Of a stretch of DNA of 64,000 bases, positions 33,005 through 42,426 are shown in pieces. Origin of the DNA: Herbiconiux aconitum (lineage in GTDB: Bacteria; Actinomycetota; Actinomycetes; Actinomycetales; Microbacteriaceae); assembly GCF_024979235.1 (NCBI RefSeq), contig NZ_JANLCM010000001.1, forward strand, positions 1,302,001-1,366,000. Direction: 5' to 3'. How positions within the stretch are numbered: the first letter of the stretch is position 1; every line of letters begins with the position of its first letter. The notes under the pieces were generated by a model that was given only the letters and a program-made list of their open reading frames with translations, had not been told where the DNA came from and did no database searches. The translations under genes were made by a program, and so were the position numbers.

Positions 33005-34267
33005 ATGGACATCACCCCGCCGCGACGCTTCCGACTCGTGGCCATGAGGCCGCGCGATCCGCATGAGATCGGGCGCACCGCCTCGACGCTCGAGTTGTTC
33101 TTCGATCTGGTCTTCGTCGTCGCTGTCAGCATCGCGGCCGTCGATCTCCACCATCAGCTGACAGAAGACCACATCCTCGACGGACTGACGAATTACGCGG
33201 TCGTCTTCTTCGGAATCTGGTGGGCATGGATGAATTTCACCTGGTTCGCCACCTCGTTCGACACCGACGACTGGCTCTACCGGGTGCTCACCACCGTGCA
33301 GATGGGCGGGGTGCTCGTGCTCGCTGCCGGCATCCAACCCGCGGCAGAAGACGGCAACCACGCCATTCTGGTTCTCGCCTATGTGGTGATGCGGTCGGCG
33401 CTCGTGGCGCAGTGGTTGAGAGCCTCCCGCTACGCCGCCGCGACACGTCGCACCACCCTGACGTACGCGATCGGCATCGCCGGATTGCAGGTGCTCTGGC
33501 TCGCGGCGCTCCCGCTCCCCGCTTCAGCGTTCCCCGTTGCCGTGGTGGTCTTGATCGGCGCCGAGCTCGCCGTTCCCGTGCTCGCGGAACGGAGCGGGAG
33601 CACTCCCTGGCATCCGCACCACCTCACCGAGCGTTACGGGCTGTTCACCCTCATTCTTCTCGGTGAGAGCCTCCTCGCATCCGCGAATGCGATCATCGAG
33701 GCTCTCCACGATGCTGAGGCCCTCAGCCCTCTCATCGGAATCTCCGTGCTCACCCTCGTCGTCACCGCGGCTCTCTGGTGGATCTATTTCTGGCCGCCCC
33801 ACCACACGGCCATCCGCGGACTCAGTCATTCGCTCGTCTACGGGTACGGGCACTACTTCATCTTCGCGGCGGCCGGTGCGTTCTCCGCAGGCATCGAAGT
33901 CGAAGTCGATGTCATCACCGGGCACAGCGACCTCGCTGCGCCCTACGCATCCTTCGCCTACACGGTTCCCATCGCCGCATTCATCCTCGGCGTCTGGCTT
34001 CTCGCGATCCGCGACAACGCCGACAAGGTCGTCAACGTCGCCGTGCCGACCGGCGCTGTGCTCGTGCTCTTCGATCCCGTCCTACCCGTGCCCGTCGCGC
34101 TGACCGCGGTGATTCTCGTCGTTGTCGTGGCGACCCTTGTGTGGAGGAAGCCGCGTCTGCGGAACGCGACGGTCAGTTCCCGACGGCGGCGGAACGCGGT
34201 TGCTGCCGTGCTTGACTCCGGAACTGCGCCGGCGACGAGCCGACCACGCGGCGGAACGCAGTGCTGA
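33005..34267 (+). CDS. ltrA: LtrA-family (low temperature requirement A) membrane protein
   Basis: The 420-residue polytopic protein has about ten to twelve spans and the LtrA signatures RTASTLELFFDLVFVVAVSIA, IWWAWMNFTWFATSFDTDDW and the second-half copy LTERYGLFTLILLGESLL. The family was named from a Listeria cold-growth mutant; its transport function is unproven. Its promoter carries the MerR-type element at 32900. The last 95 bases overlap the 3' end of the convergent AraC gene, so the basic C-terminal tail (SSRRRRNAVAAV) may be a run-on rather than conserved protein. Confidence 0.88.
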   Translation: MDITPPRRFRLVAMRPRDPHEIGRTASTLELFFDLVFVVAVSIAAVDLHHQLTEDHILDGLTNYAVVFFGIWWAWMNFTWFATSFDTDDWLYRVLTTVQMGGVLVLAAGIQPAAEDGNHAILVLAYVVMRSALVAQWLRASRYAAATRRTTLTYAIGIAGLQVLWLAALPLPASAFPVAVVVLIGAELAVPVLAERSGSTPWHPHHLTERYGLFTLILLGESLLASANAIIEALHDAEALSPLIGISVLTLVVTAALWWIYFWPPHHTAIRGLSHSLVYGYGHYFIFAAAGAFSAGIEVEVDVITGHSDLAAPYASFAYTVPIAAFILGVWLLAIRDNADKVVNVAVPTGAVLVLFDPVLPVPVALTAVILVVVVATLVWRKPRLRNATVSSRRRRNAVAAVLDSGTAPATSRPRGGTQC

Positions 34268-35123
34268 AGGCGCTCTCAGACAGGTAGCCCGTCTCCAATG
34301 CCAGCTCGGAGATGGAGAGGTAGTCGCGGGTGAGAGCGTCGCGCGCGAGGCTCATGCGCCACTGGATCAGGTACTCCAACGGAGGCACCCCGACGCGGTT
34401 CTTGAACGCTTGGGCGAACGCCGAACGCGACATGTGACTGATCTCGGCGAGCTCCTTGAGGCTCCAGGAGCGGGCCACGTCGGCGTGCACGGCTCGCAGG
34501 GCCGCACCGATGGCGTCATCGTTCAGGGCACCCAGCCAGCCTGTGGGCCGGTATGTTCGACCGGCGTGCACGCGCAGCATGTGTACGAGCAGGATCTGGG
34601 CGAGGTGGTTCTGCACCAACGCGCCACCAGGGGCGGCGACCTCGACCTCCTCGGCCAGGAGATCGATCAGCTGCGCGAGCCGTGCCCCATGGGGATCGTC
34701 CACGCGCACCACCACGAGCGAAGGCAGAAGGTCGGTCAGGAGGGCCGCATTCCTCTCGTCGAAGGCGATGTGCCCGACGCAGAGGTAGACATCCTCTTCG
34801 GACTCCGGCCCGATCCGCACAAGCCCGGCCTCGGCATCAGCGAATATCGGTGCGGCAGGGCGCGAAGTCACGTCGGGCGAGCTGGCCAGTACGTACGGTG
34901 GCGGGTTGCCCAGCAGGAAAGTGTCGCCCGCTCGCAGCAGCACCGGCTCGTGCCCGTCGATGATCAGCCAGCACGTGCCGCTGATCAGTCCGCCGGTGCG
35001 CACGTGGGGGAAGGGGTCGAAGTGCAATGCCCACTCTCCTGCGGCCCGAAGACTGGGCCCGACCACTGTGCTCGGCCGGAGCAGTCCGATCGCGTCGGCG
35101 ACGGGATCCTGAAATCCGAGCAT
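34173..35123 (-). CDS. AraC-family regulator with cupin sensor domain
   Basis: This 316-residue regulator has an N-terminal cupin of the AraC_binding/cupin_6 type (WALHFDPFPHVRTGGLISGTCWL, residues about 30-130). The C-terminal double helix-turn-helix reads WSLKELAEISHMSRSAFAQAFKNRVGVPPLEYL and ISELALETGYLSESAFSTAFRRVVGSSPAQFR. ATG 35123 is preceded by AAGGAG. It is divergent from an SDR gene at 35240, the usual arrangement for regulators such as this that control an adjacent oxidoreductase. Confidence 0.9.
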   Translation of the reverse strand: MLGFQDPVADAIGLLRPSTVVGPSLRAAGEWALHFDPFPHVRTGGLISGTCWLIIDGHEPVLLRAGDTFLLGNPPPYVLASSPDVTSRPAAPIFADAEAGLVRIGPESEEDVYLCVGHIAFDERNAALLTDLLPSLVVVRVDDPHGARLAQLIDLLAEEVEVAAPGGALVQNHLAQILLVHMLRVHAGRTYRPTGWLGALNDDAIGAALRAVHADVARSWSLKELAEISHMSRSAFAQAFKNRVGVPPLEYLIQWRMSLARDALTRDYLSISELALETGYLSESAFSTAFRRVVGSSPAQFRSQARQQPRSAAVGN

Positions 35124-35239
35124 CACGCTCCTTCTGGACGATAGGTAAAGAATTGTGGACTGTAATTGACACATGATACGCCTTCTGGCCCGCAGTATGG
35201 ATGGTGACCCACATACACAGAGAGTGATGGAGAAACCCC

Positions 35240-35992
35240 ATGAACCATTTCGAGGGCAAGACGGCAGTGATCACTGGAGGGAGCAGCGGGATCGGTCTGG
35301 CGACCGCCGTGCGGCTGGCGGACGACGGCGCATACGTGTTCATCACCGGCCGGCGCGAGGCCGAACTGGAGGCCGCGGTCGAGACCATCGGACCGGAACG
35401 GGCCACCGCGGTGGTGGGTGATATCTCGAACCTGCACGATCTCGATCGCCTCTACGAGGCGGTCCGGGTGCGGGGCAAGGGTGTGGACATCCTGGTGGCG
35501 AACGCGGCCATCGGCTCGTTCGTGCCCATGGACCAGACCACCGAGGCACACATCGATCAAACCTTTGCGGTCAACGTCAGAGGCACCTTGTTCACCGTGC
35601 AGAAGGCATTGCCGTTGCTTCACGACGGAGCGTCGATCATCCTGATCGGTTCCACAGCCGCTGACCGCGGTATGGAGGCGTTCGGTGCCTATGCGGCATC
35701 GAAGGCGGCCGTGCGGTCGTTCGCGCGTACGTGGTCGACCGAGCTCAAGGGCCGTGGAATCCGCGTGAACGTGGTTTCGCCGGCTTGGATCGAGACTCCG
35801 GGAGGAACCGCGTCGTTCGGCGACGAGGAGACCGCTCGAGCGATCAAGGAGACGGTCGCCGCCACCGTGCCCAAGGGCCGCATGGGTCAGCCCGAAGAGG
35901 CCGCTGCCGTCGTGGCGTTCCTGGCCTCGGAGCAGAGCAGCTATGTCGTCGGCTCCAACATCTACGTCGACGGAGGAACGAACCAGATCTGA
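35240..35992 (+). CDS. SDR family oxidoreductase
   Basis: The 250-residue classical SDR has TGGSSGIGLATA near residues 12-23, NAAIGSF, the catalytic Ser in ILIGSTAADRG, YAASKAAVRSF with Tyr and Lys, and the ending VVGSNIYVDGG. It reduces a carbonyl or oxidises an alcohol with NAD(P)(H). It faces the AraC gene, which is the probable regulator. The substrate is unknown. Confidence 0.88.
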   Translation: MNHFEGKTAVITGGSSGIGLATAVRLADDGAYVFITGRREAELEAAVETIGPERATAVVGDISNLHDLDRLYEAVRVRGKGVDILVANAAIGSFVPMDQTTEAHIDQTFAVNVRGTLFTVQKALPLLHDGASIILIGSTAADRGMEAFGAYAASKAAVRSFARTWSTELKGRGIRVNVVSPAWIETPGGTASFGDEETARAIKETVAATVPKGRMGQPEEAAAVVAFLASEQSSYVVGSNIYVDGGTNQI

Positions 35993-36016
35993 GTCGTGCG
36001 CACCTGCGGTGGCCGG

Positions 36017-36721
36017 TCAGGTGAGGAGTCCTCCGAACAGAAGCGAGACCATCATCGCGATGATGACGGAATTGAACACGAACGCGATGACCACGTTCGT
36101 GCGCACGGTGAGCCACGCCCGACGCGACGTGACGTCGGCAGGAACGGTCGCAGCCATGGTGGACAGCAGGGTCGCCAGCGTGAAGTAGTCGCTGAACCGT
36201 GGGGCATCGGGGATGTGGAAGCGGAAGTGCTCGGCGTGGTCGATCGCGCCAAGACGCTGATACCTCTGAGCGAAGGAGAACACCATCAGCAACCACGAAC
36301 TGGCCACGGTCAGCAAAGCCAGCAGGATGTAGAGCGGCTCGCTCCTAAATTCCTCCCGCTGGGCGATGGCGACGGTGACGATCACCGCAACCGCTGCCGC
36401 GGTGAGCGTCGTGTTCGTGGTTCCCGTCAGATGCAAGAGCCGCAAGACCTTGCCTTGATCGAGCCGGTCGTCGGACTCGGAGGCCCGACGCAGCGCTTCG
36501 GGAGGAAGGCGCGAGTACACGCGGGTGCCCCAGCCGACGTAAAGCGCGGAGTACACGGGCCATGCCGTCACGTACGCCGTCAAGGCGGAGCGGCGCAAGC
36601 CCGCCTCGTCGTAGCCCGACACCAGGGTGACCGTGACGGAGACCACGATCGCCACGGCGGAGGCGATCAGTCCGCTGACGATGGCTCGGAATCGATCCGA
36701 TCTGGGCCTGGCGCGCGACAT
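36017..36721 (-). CDS. DUF1345 family membrane protein
   Basis: The 234-residue protein has five predicted spans. The DUF1345 motif is RFSDYFTLATLLSTMAATVPADVTSRRAW, preceded by FAQRYQRLGAIDHAEHFRFHIPDAP. I start it at ATG 36721, with GGAGAAGA just upstream; the longer frame to 36784 crosses into the upstream gene. It lies 16 bases downstream of the exporter-like gene and shares its MerR-type promoter. Function is unknown. Confidence 0.82.
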   Translation of the reverse strand: MSRARPRSDRFRAIVSGLIASAVAIVVSVTVTLVSGYDEAGLRRSALTAYVTAWPVYSALYVGWGTRVYSRLPPEALRRASESDDRLDQGKVLRLLHLTGTTNTTLTAAAVAVIVTVAIAQREEFRSEPLYILLALLTVASSWLLMVFSFAQRYQRLGAIDHAEHFRFHIPDAPRFSDYFTLATLLSTMAATVPADVTSRRAWLTVRTNVVIAFVFNSVIIAMMVSLLFGGLLT

Positions 36722-36737
36722 CCTGTCTTCTCCGCGC

Positions 36738-37280
36738 TCACCAGCCGAGCAGGCTGACGACGCCCAAGGCGGCCGCGGCAACAAGGCCCGTCCACAGCAC
36801 GATGGCGACCGCCTGCCAGAGGATCACCCATCCCTTTTTCACCCCGGACGCGACGAAGAAGGCTGCCGTCAGCTGGGAGGGGAGCACCACGGGGGCCAAG
36901 AGGCTCGCTCCGGGCACTCCGAATCGAACGAGCCAGCGGCTGAGACGCTGCCGGCCTTTGGAGCGGCGATTGGGCTGCTCGTCGCGCGGGTCAGCGGACA
37001 TGACGCCGAGAGCATCCGTGGCACGCTGGGAGCGCCGCGCCACGACGGATTCGCGAACCCGCGAACTGAGCAGTACGACCAGGACGACCGCCAGGATGTT
37101 GCCGGTGGCGCCGGCGACGGCGGCTACCACCGGGTGGATGCCGACGAGAATGCCGAGCGCCGCCGACCCCTCACCTTCGACGTAGGGGATCATTCCGAGC
37201 ACTGCCACGACCAGCGGCTGCGCGATTTCGGGCAATTGATCGACGAAGTCGTGAAGGCCTTCGTAGGGACTGGATGACAT
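36738..37280 (-). CDS. Putative small multidrug export protein (PF06695-like)
   Basis: The 180-residue membrane protein has spans at the start (LVVAVLGMIPYVEGEGSAALGILVGI), a second pair separated by a long polar Arg/Ser loop, and a C-terminal pair (GVPGASLLAPVVLPSQLTAAFFVASGVKKGW, then ALGVVSLLGW). This is the layout of the small-exporter/DedA-related family, where the re-entrant helix carries the conserved Pro and Glu. The name multidrug export is historical; transport activity is not proven. It is the first gene after the promoter element at 37319-37342. Confidence 0.75.
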   Translation of the reverse strand: MSSSPYEGLHDFVDQLPEIAQPLVVAVLGMIPYVEGEGSAALGILVGIHPVVAAVAGATGNILAVVLVVLLSSRVRESVVARRSQRATDALGVMSADPRDEQPNRRSKGRQRLSRWLVRFGVPGASLLAPVVLPSQLTAAFFVASGVKKGWVILWQAVAIVLWTGLVAAAALGVVSLLGW

Positions 37281-37318
37281 GCGACCTCTCTACGGATTCG
37301 GTGTGCGCACCATTGGAA

Positions 37319-37342
37319 ACCCTGTCCTGGCAACACGGTCAA
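37319..37342 (-). promoter_or_regulatory. MerR-type promoter of the small-exporter/DUF1345 operon
   Basis: On the minus strand, TTGACC (37342-37337) is followed by ACCGTGT-N7-ACAGGGT in a 19-base spacer and TCCAAT (37317-37312) as -10-like element, about 32 bases before the ATG at 37280. Confidence 0.7.
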
Positions 37343-37360
37343 GCGATCACCTCTGGCGTG

Positions 37361-37984
37361 CTACAACAACCACTGTTGGAGCGGGTGGACGAGGTAGATG
37401 AGCGAGAACGCCTCCCAGATGGCTCCGACGATGAGGAGCAGGAAGGCGGGCACGGCCAGCCGGCCGAGGTGCTGCAGGCCGCGAAGATATCCGGTTCGAT
37501 GATTCGCCGCACCGATCGACCTCGGGCGCAGCCAGAACTTACCGAGCAGGAAGACGCCCGTCAGCACGAGGATGTATGCCTGCAGCTCGATGATCAGCGT
37601 CAGAGAATGCGGAATGAGGGCCACCCACCCGGCGCCGTCCGCGGGCACGAGAGTTACACCGGTGATGACGACCCACACCGAGAACGCGACGATGCCGCTG
37701 AAGGGAATGATGAGCGACGGCAGCACGATGGTCAGAAGACTCAGCTGGAAGGTGTTCACCAGCAGGATGACCAGTGCGAACAGCCATGGATTGCTGATCA
37801 GCGACAGCACCAGGTCAGCGGTTCCGTCGTTCTCGAGGGCTTCCGCCCTGCCCGCGGAGAGGTCGGGAAAGATGAGCCCGATGGCGAAACCGACGAGAAA
37901 TAGCCCGTAAGCGAGTGCGTTGAGCACGAGGTAGATCCGCAGATTCTCTCGAATGATGCCGAACGGTTTCCGAATCAATTGCAT
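37361..37984 (-). CDS. SpoIIM-like integral membrane protein
   Basis: This 207-residue protein has an N-terminal span (LVLNALAYGLFLVGFAIGLIF) followed by an outside loop, three central spans and a last one at LAVPAFLLLIVGAIWEAFSLIYLV. The pattern N-x3-FQL...LLPHS-LELxAY (here LIPHSLTLIIELQAYILV) is that of the stage II sporulation protein M family, which in non-sporulating actinobacteria is of unknown role. It is transcribed from the MerR-type element at 38019 and follows the MerR gene. Confidence 0.7.
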   Translation of the reverse strand: MQLIRKPFGIIRENLRIYLVLNALAYGLFLVGFAIGLIFPDLSAGRAEALENDGTADLVLSLISNPWLFALVILLVNTFQLSLLTIVLPSLIIPFSGIVAFSVWVVITGVTLVPADGAGWVALIPHSLTLIIELQAYILVLTGVFLLGKFWLRPRSIGAANHRTGYLRGLQHLGRLAVPAFLLLIVGAIWEAFSLIYLVHPLQQWLL

Positions 37985-38018
37985 GGGAGTCCCTTGTGTG
38001 AAGTGGACGCCAGCTCAC

Positions 38019-38042
38019 ACCCTGTTCTCGGCACAGGGTCAA
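38019..38042 (-). promoter_or_regulatory. MerR-type promoter of the SpoIIM-like gene
   Basis: On the minus strand the element is TTGACC with the perfect inverted repeat ACCCTGT-GCCGAGA-ACAGGGT. It lies 14 bases downstream of the MerR stop codon and 35 bases upstream of the SpoIIM-like ATG. Of the four copies this one has the fully symmetric repeat. Confidence 0.75.
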
Positions 38043-38055
38043 GCAGCCCCTGCCC

Positions 38056-38811
38056 TCACGCGGTGAGCGACTCGGGCCGTTCCCGCGCGGGGCGGTCGCC
38101 GATGCGGCTGAGCACGTCGAGCTGGGCGGGGTTGTAGAGCTCCCGCAGCACCTTGATGACGGTCTGCTGTGCGGTGTGGTCGCGGCTCAGGGAGCGGCCG
38201 GCCGGACGCACCGACCAGGGCCGTTCGGCCGAGCGCCAGTCCGCCCCCGCGTCAGTCATTGTGCGTGCGAGCCGTTCTCGCGTGCGCTCCGGCGCATCGG
38301 CTCTCAGCGCGTCGAACCGCTCCCTGATGTCATCGGGTTCCGCGGCGATCATCCGCTTCAGGCCGTCCACGGAGACCTCGTCGTGCAGCCGCGTGAGGAC
38401 GTGGAGGAATGCCCGGTCGGCCTCGGACAGCTGCGGGGCCACCGCCTCGAACCCCCGGGGCGTGTCGGCGGGAGCCCGGTCTCGGAGGATGGCCGCGATG
38501 TCCGACCGCGCCCGGTGCAGCCGTTCGATCTCCGCCTCCGCCTGCGCGTCGAGTTCGTGCAGCTCACCCAGGATCATCACTCGGCCCTCGTCGTCGGCGC
38601 GCAACCGCGCCAAGGGAACGCCGAGTTCGGCGAGCCGCCGCACCTGGATCAACCTCACCAGGTGCCGCACCTGGTACTGCTTGTAGCCGTTCTCGCACCG
38701 TTCGGGGGGATCGAGCAGCCCGATCGCGTGGTAGTGCCTCACTGCATTCACCGTCGTTCCCGCGAGATGCGCGAGTTGACGCGTGCTCCACGTCACGATT
38801 TCCTCCTTCAT
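38056..38811 (-). CDS. MerR-family regulator, candidate master of four local promoters
   Basis: The 251-residue regulator has a MerR DNA-binding domain: WSTRQLAHLAGTTVNAVRHYHAIGLLDP, the YKQY-VRHLVRLIQVRRLAELGVPL second helix group, and a dimerisation helix (ELDAQAEAEIERLHRARSDI). A roughly 150-residue effector domain follows with no cysteine pair, so metal or redox sensing by thiols is unlikely; it may bind an organic ligand. MerR proteins activate promoters with 19-20-base spacers, exactly the type found at four places around this gene. It is transcribed away from the divergent LuxR gene. Confidence 0.88.
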   Translation of the reverse strand: MKEEIVTWSTRQLAHLAGTTVNAVRHYHAIGLLDPPERCENGYKQYQVRHLVRLIQVRRLAELGVPLARLRADDEGRVMILGELHELDAQAEAEIERLHRARSDIAAILRDRAPADTPRGFEAVAPQLSEADRAFLHVLTRLHDEVSVDGLKRMIAAEPDDIRERFDALRADAPERTRERLARTMTDAGADWRSAERPWSVRPAGRSLSRDHTAQQTVIKVLRELYNPAQLDVLSRIGDRPARERPESLTA

Positions 38812-38956
38812 CTGCCCTGTCCGGTCTGCGAGACGAGTGCCCGCGATCCGGAATCGGTCGGTCGTTTCCGTTGTGACAGGCTCGCAGCCCTGTACTCCCC
38901 TTCGCGTCGGTGAAGATTACGTAGGTGCCTTCCGTGCCGACGGTGGATACCCTGTG

Positions 38957-41761
38957 GTGAGAACTGACTTCACCGGCTTGGACGGAACCGAACTGACGGA
39001 GCTCTTGGGCCGGCACGCAGAGCGTGAGGCCGTGCAGCACCTGCTCGCCGAGGCGCAGGCCGGGCGCAGCGGGACTGTCGTGGTGCGCGGGGAAGCGGGA
39101 ATCGGAAAGAGCGCGCTGCTCGATGACCTGCGCATATCGGCGTTGCGCGGGGGATTCCAGGTGGCGGCGATCTGCGGGGTGGAGTCGGAGACGCAGTTCG
39201 CCTTCGCGGCCCTGCACCAACTGGTGGCGTCGATGCTCGACCGGGCGGTTGCCCTGCCCGACCCCCAGCAGGCGGCACTCTCCGTGGCTCTGGGTCTGCG
39301 GAGCGGGGATGCGCCGGACCGGTTCCTGGTCGGTCTGGCGACCCTCAACCTTCTGGCCGAGGTAGCCGAGGAGTGGCCGCTGTTGTGTCTTGTCGACGAC
39401 GCGCAATGGCTCGACATCGCGTCGGCGCAGGTGCTGGTCTTCGTCGCCCGGCGGATCGCAGCCGAGGGCGTGGCGTTGGTGTTCGCGCGCCGTGACCCCG
39501 GCCCCGGTGAGGTCGACGTGTTCGCCACCCTCGAGCCCGAGCTTCCATTGACGGGGCTCGGCGAGGCCGACGCGCGCACCCTGCTCGCCGACGGCATCCG
39601 CACCCCGCTCGACGACCACGTGCGCGACCGCATCCTCGCCGAAGCACGCGGCAATCCTCTCGCGTTGCTCGAACTGCCGCGCAGCGCCGTTGCGACCCAG
39701 TTGGCGGGCGGCTTCGAGCTGCCCGATGTGCGGAGCATCCCGAGGCGGATCGAGGAGACCTTCCGGCTGCGCTCGGCCGGTCTGGCGGCCAGTGCGCAGT
39801 CGCTCCTGCTACTGGCTGCAGCGGAGCCCACTGGCGACGCGGAGTTGCTCTGGCGCGCGGCCGACCGGTTGGGCCTGAATCGAGAGACCGCTGGGCAGAC
39901 GGAGGCCTCAGGACTCGTCGAGATCGATTCGAGTGTGCGGTTCCGCCATCCGCTCGTGCGCTCGGCCGTCTACCGTGCGGCCACTGCCGCCGCGCGACGA
40001 GACACGCACCGTGCGCTGGCTGACGCCACCGACCCGATCGCCGATCCCGACCGGCGAGCCTGGCATCGGGCACAGGCGGTTCTCGGCACCGACGAGGAAG
40101 CGGCCGCCGAACTGGAGAGAACGGCCGAGCGCACGCGGGCCCGCGGTGGGGTCGCGGCGGCGGCGGCCTTTCTGCAGCATGCGGCCGAGCTCACCGCCGA
40201 CCCCGCCGCTCGTGCCCGGCGTGCGCTCGCCGCGGCTCACGCGAAGCACGACGCGGGAGCCTCTGAGGCCGCTGCCCAGTTGGCGAAGGAGGCGGAGGCG
40301 GGGCCGCTCACCGAGTTGGAGCGAGCCCGACTCGAGCTGCTCCGGGCCCGCATCGCCTTCCAACTGACCCAGGGCGACAAGGTGCCGCGCATGCTGCTCG
40401 ATGCGGCAGCAACTCTCGCACCGCTCGACGCCGCGTTGGCCCGCGAGACGTACCTGCACGCCCTCGACGCGGCCATGATCATCGGCGCACCTGACCATCT
40501 TCGGAGTGTTCAGGATGTCGCGCAGGCGGCTCGGGCAGCGCCCTCGCCGCCCGACCCGCCCCGGCCGGCGGACCTGCTGCTCGACGGACTGGTGGCCATG
40601 TACACCCGCGGATACGTGGAGGGCGCTCCGGCCCTACTCCGAGCCCTCGAGGCGTTCATCGAACGCGGGTTCGACGGGCAGGCCCTCGGTCAGATGGGCA
40701 GCCGCCGCTGGTTGTGGCTGGCGACGCGCGCAGGTTCGGGGATCTTCGACGCCGAGCGCAGCGGTGTGCTCAGCAATCGCAACGTCGCCCTCGCCCGCGA
40801 AGCCGGAGCGCTCGCTACGCTCCCCGGTGCCCTCGCGGGCCGGGCGGGCAGGCATGTGATCACCGGCGAGATCCCGCAAGCGATCGAGCTGATCGCGGAG
40901 AGCGAGGCCATCACGGCGGCGACAGGCGCTGCGCCCCTTCGCCACGCCCGCTTCATCCTGCACGCCTGGCGGGGCCAGGAGGCCGACGCGAAGGAACTCT
41001 TCGAAGCCACCGCACGACACAGCGCCGCGTCGTCGGAGGGCGCCGAGGCAGCCGCGGGGTACTACGCGCGGGCCGTGCTGCGGAACGGTTTCGGCAGCTA
41101 CTCGGATGCGATGGATGCCGCGACCCGCGCGAGCGAGATGGGTGAGCTTTCGATGAGTGCCCTCGCCCTCCCCGAACTGGTCGAGGCCGCCGTGCGAGCA
41201 GGCCGGCCTGATCGGGCCACAGCTGCTTCGGAGGAGCTGGGTGCCCGGGCCCGGGCGAGCGGCTGCGACTGGGGTCTCGGCCTCGCGGCACGCTCCCGGG
41301 CGCTCACCGGTTCGAGTGGCAACAATGCCGCCATCGATGACGACTACCGGGAGGCGATCCGCCGACTCGATGCCTGCGGAATGGGCGGTCATCTCGCCCG
41401 CACCCACCTCGTCTATGGGGAATGGCTGCGCAGGGAGGGGAGCCGCCAGGCGGCTCGCTTTGAGCTCCGCACCGCCCACGACCTCCTCGCGACGATGGGT
41501 ATGGAGGCTTTCGCCGCCCGCGCAGCGCGCGAACTCCGCGCCACCGGCGAGAACCCGCGAAAACGCAATTCCCAGCCCGCGACCGCCCTGACCGATCACG
41601 AACTCCAGATCGCCCGGCTCGTCGCCACCGGGGCGACCTCCCGCGAAGTGGCAGCGCAACTCTTCCTCAGCCCCCGCACCATCGAAGCCCATTTGCGCAA
41701 CATCTTCCGCAAGCTCGACATCAGCTCGCGCCGTCAGCTCCGCGACCTCAAGCTCCCGTAA
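38957..41761 (+). CDS. LAL-type LuxR regulator with N-terminal AAA/NB-ARC-like ATPase
   Basis: The 934-residue regulator has a Walker A motif G45EAGIGKS52, Walker [13 protein letters not shown] near 135-146, a long alpha-helical TPR-like centre, and a C-terminal LuxR helix-turn-helix [43 protein letters not shown]. It should act as a ligand- and ATP-dependent activator of the MalT/LAL group. GTG 38957 (or the adjacent GTG 38954) is the likely start; the frame to 38783 runs back through the MerR promoter region. Target genes cannot be told from the sequence. Confidence 0.9.
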   Translation: MRTDFTGLDGTELTELLGRHAEREAVQHLLAEAQAGRSGTVVVRGEAGIGKSALLDDLRISALRGGFQVAAICGVESETQFAFAALHQLVASMLDRAVALPDPQQAALSVALGLRSGDAPDRFLVGLATLNLLAEVAEEWPLLCLVDDAQWLDIASAQVLVFVARRIAAEGVALVFARRDPGPGEVDVFATLEPELPLTGLGEADARTLLADGIRTPLDDHVRDRILAEARGNPLALLELPRSAVATQLAGGFELPDVRSIPRRIEETFRLRSAGLAASAQSLLLLAAAEPTGDAELLWRAADRLGLNRETAGQTEASGLVEIDSSVRFRHPLVRSAVYRAATAAARRDTHRALADATDPIADPDRRAWHRAQAVLGTDEEAAAELERTAERTRARGGVAAAAAFLQHAAELTADPAARARRALAAAHAKHDAGASEAAAQLAKEAEAGPLTELERARLELLRARIAFQLTQGDKVPRMLLDAAATLAPLDAALARETYLHALDAAMIIGAPDHLRSVQDVAQAARAAPSPPDPPRPADLLLDGLVAMYTRGYVEGAPALLRALEAFIERGFDGQALGQMGSRRWLWLATRAGSGIFDAERSGVLSNRNVALAREAGALATLPGALAGRAGRHVITGEIPQAIELIAESEAITAATGAAPLRHARFILHAWRGQEADAKELFEATARHSAASSEGAEAAAGYYARAVLRNGFGSYSDAMDAATRASEMGELSMSALALPELVEAAVRAGRPDRATAASEELGARARASGCDWGLGLAARSRALTGSSGNNAAIDDDYREAIRRLDACGMGGHLARTHLVYGEWLRREGSRQAARFELRTAHDLLATMGMEAFAARAARELRATGENPRKRNSQPATALTDHELQIARLVATGATSREVAAQLFLSPRTIEAHLRNIFRKLDISSRRQLRDLKLP

Positions 41762-42330
41762 CGACGCGAGTCGGAATGGCAACAGTGTCGCGCGCCACGT
41801 CGATCGCAACCTTGCCGCGAAGTCCATACAACCGTCTGTTCTCCTCCAGCTTTCCGCGGTTCTGCCGAGTGAAGACGAAATGATAGGCGGCGTTCTTGCC
41901 CCACGCCTCGATCAGGTTCTGTGGTTGCGAAATGTCGACGAAAGTGATCACGCGGCCGAAGTCGGCGCGCCTTCGCGATCTGGATCGCGATCGTTCCGAC
42001 TCCGCCCGCGCCGCCGTGGATGAGGACGGTCTCAACCACAGTGAGCTGAGCTCGCGTCACAAGGGCCTCCCATACCGTCCCGCCGACGAGTGTCAGGCTT
42101 GCCGCCTCGAGGTGGCTGAGATTCCCCGGCTTCCGGCCGACGAGATCAACTTCTGCGATGTGCTGCTCGGCGTACGAGCCGGTGCCACCGAATATCTGGG
42201 GAGTGCAGGAGACCTCGTCGCCCGCGGAACTCGGTCACGTGAGAACCGACTTCCTCGATCACGCCGGAGATGTCGTGTCCGGTGATCGCGGGCAGAGCGA
42301 CGTAGTCTGCGTGTTTCCGCGACGGATCTG
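41748..42330 (-). pseudogene. Zinc-type alcohol dehydrogenase/quinone reductase, heavily frameshifted
   Basis: Pieces of one MDR gene occur in three frames: [20 protein letters not shown] from the GroES-like domain, [20 protein letters not shown] with IQIAKA from the Rossmann fold, and [20 protein letters not shown] followed by [19 protein letters not shown] from the C-terminal part. The N-terminal 40 or so residues and the very end are missing. The fourth MerR-type promoter element lies directly over its 5' edge, so it once belonged to the same regulon. No functional product is expected. Confidence 0.8.
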
Positions 42331-42333
42331 CAC

Positions 42334-42357
42334 ACCATGTTCTGGACACACGGTCAA
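42334..42357 (-). promoter_or_regulatory. MerR-type promoter in front of the ruined alcohol dehydrogenase
   Basis: On the minus strand, TTGACC (42357-42352) with ACCGTGT-N7-ACATGGT, the least symmetric of four copies. The promoter outlived its gene. Confidence 0.65.
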
Positions 42358-42426
42358 AGGAGTTGGCCGGTTCCGATCACGCCGTATTCGAGCTGCAGAC
42401 CATGCCGGCGATACCCCAGAACTTGC

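Noticed and set aside
32468..33361. 297-codon minus-strand frame across the LtrA start
   Set aside because: Runs antisense into LtrA; only its downstream part contains SDR-like residues and this is reported as a remnant.
38949..38955. ACCCTGT at the LuxR start
   Set aside because: Looks like a half-site of the MerR motif, but no partner half lies 7 bases on and there is no TTGACC.
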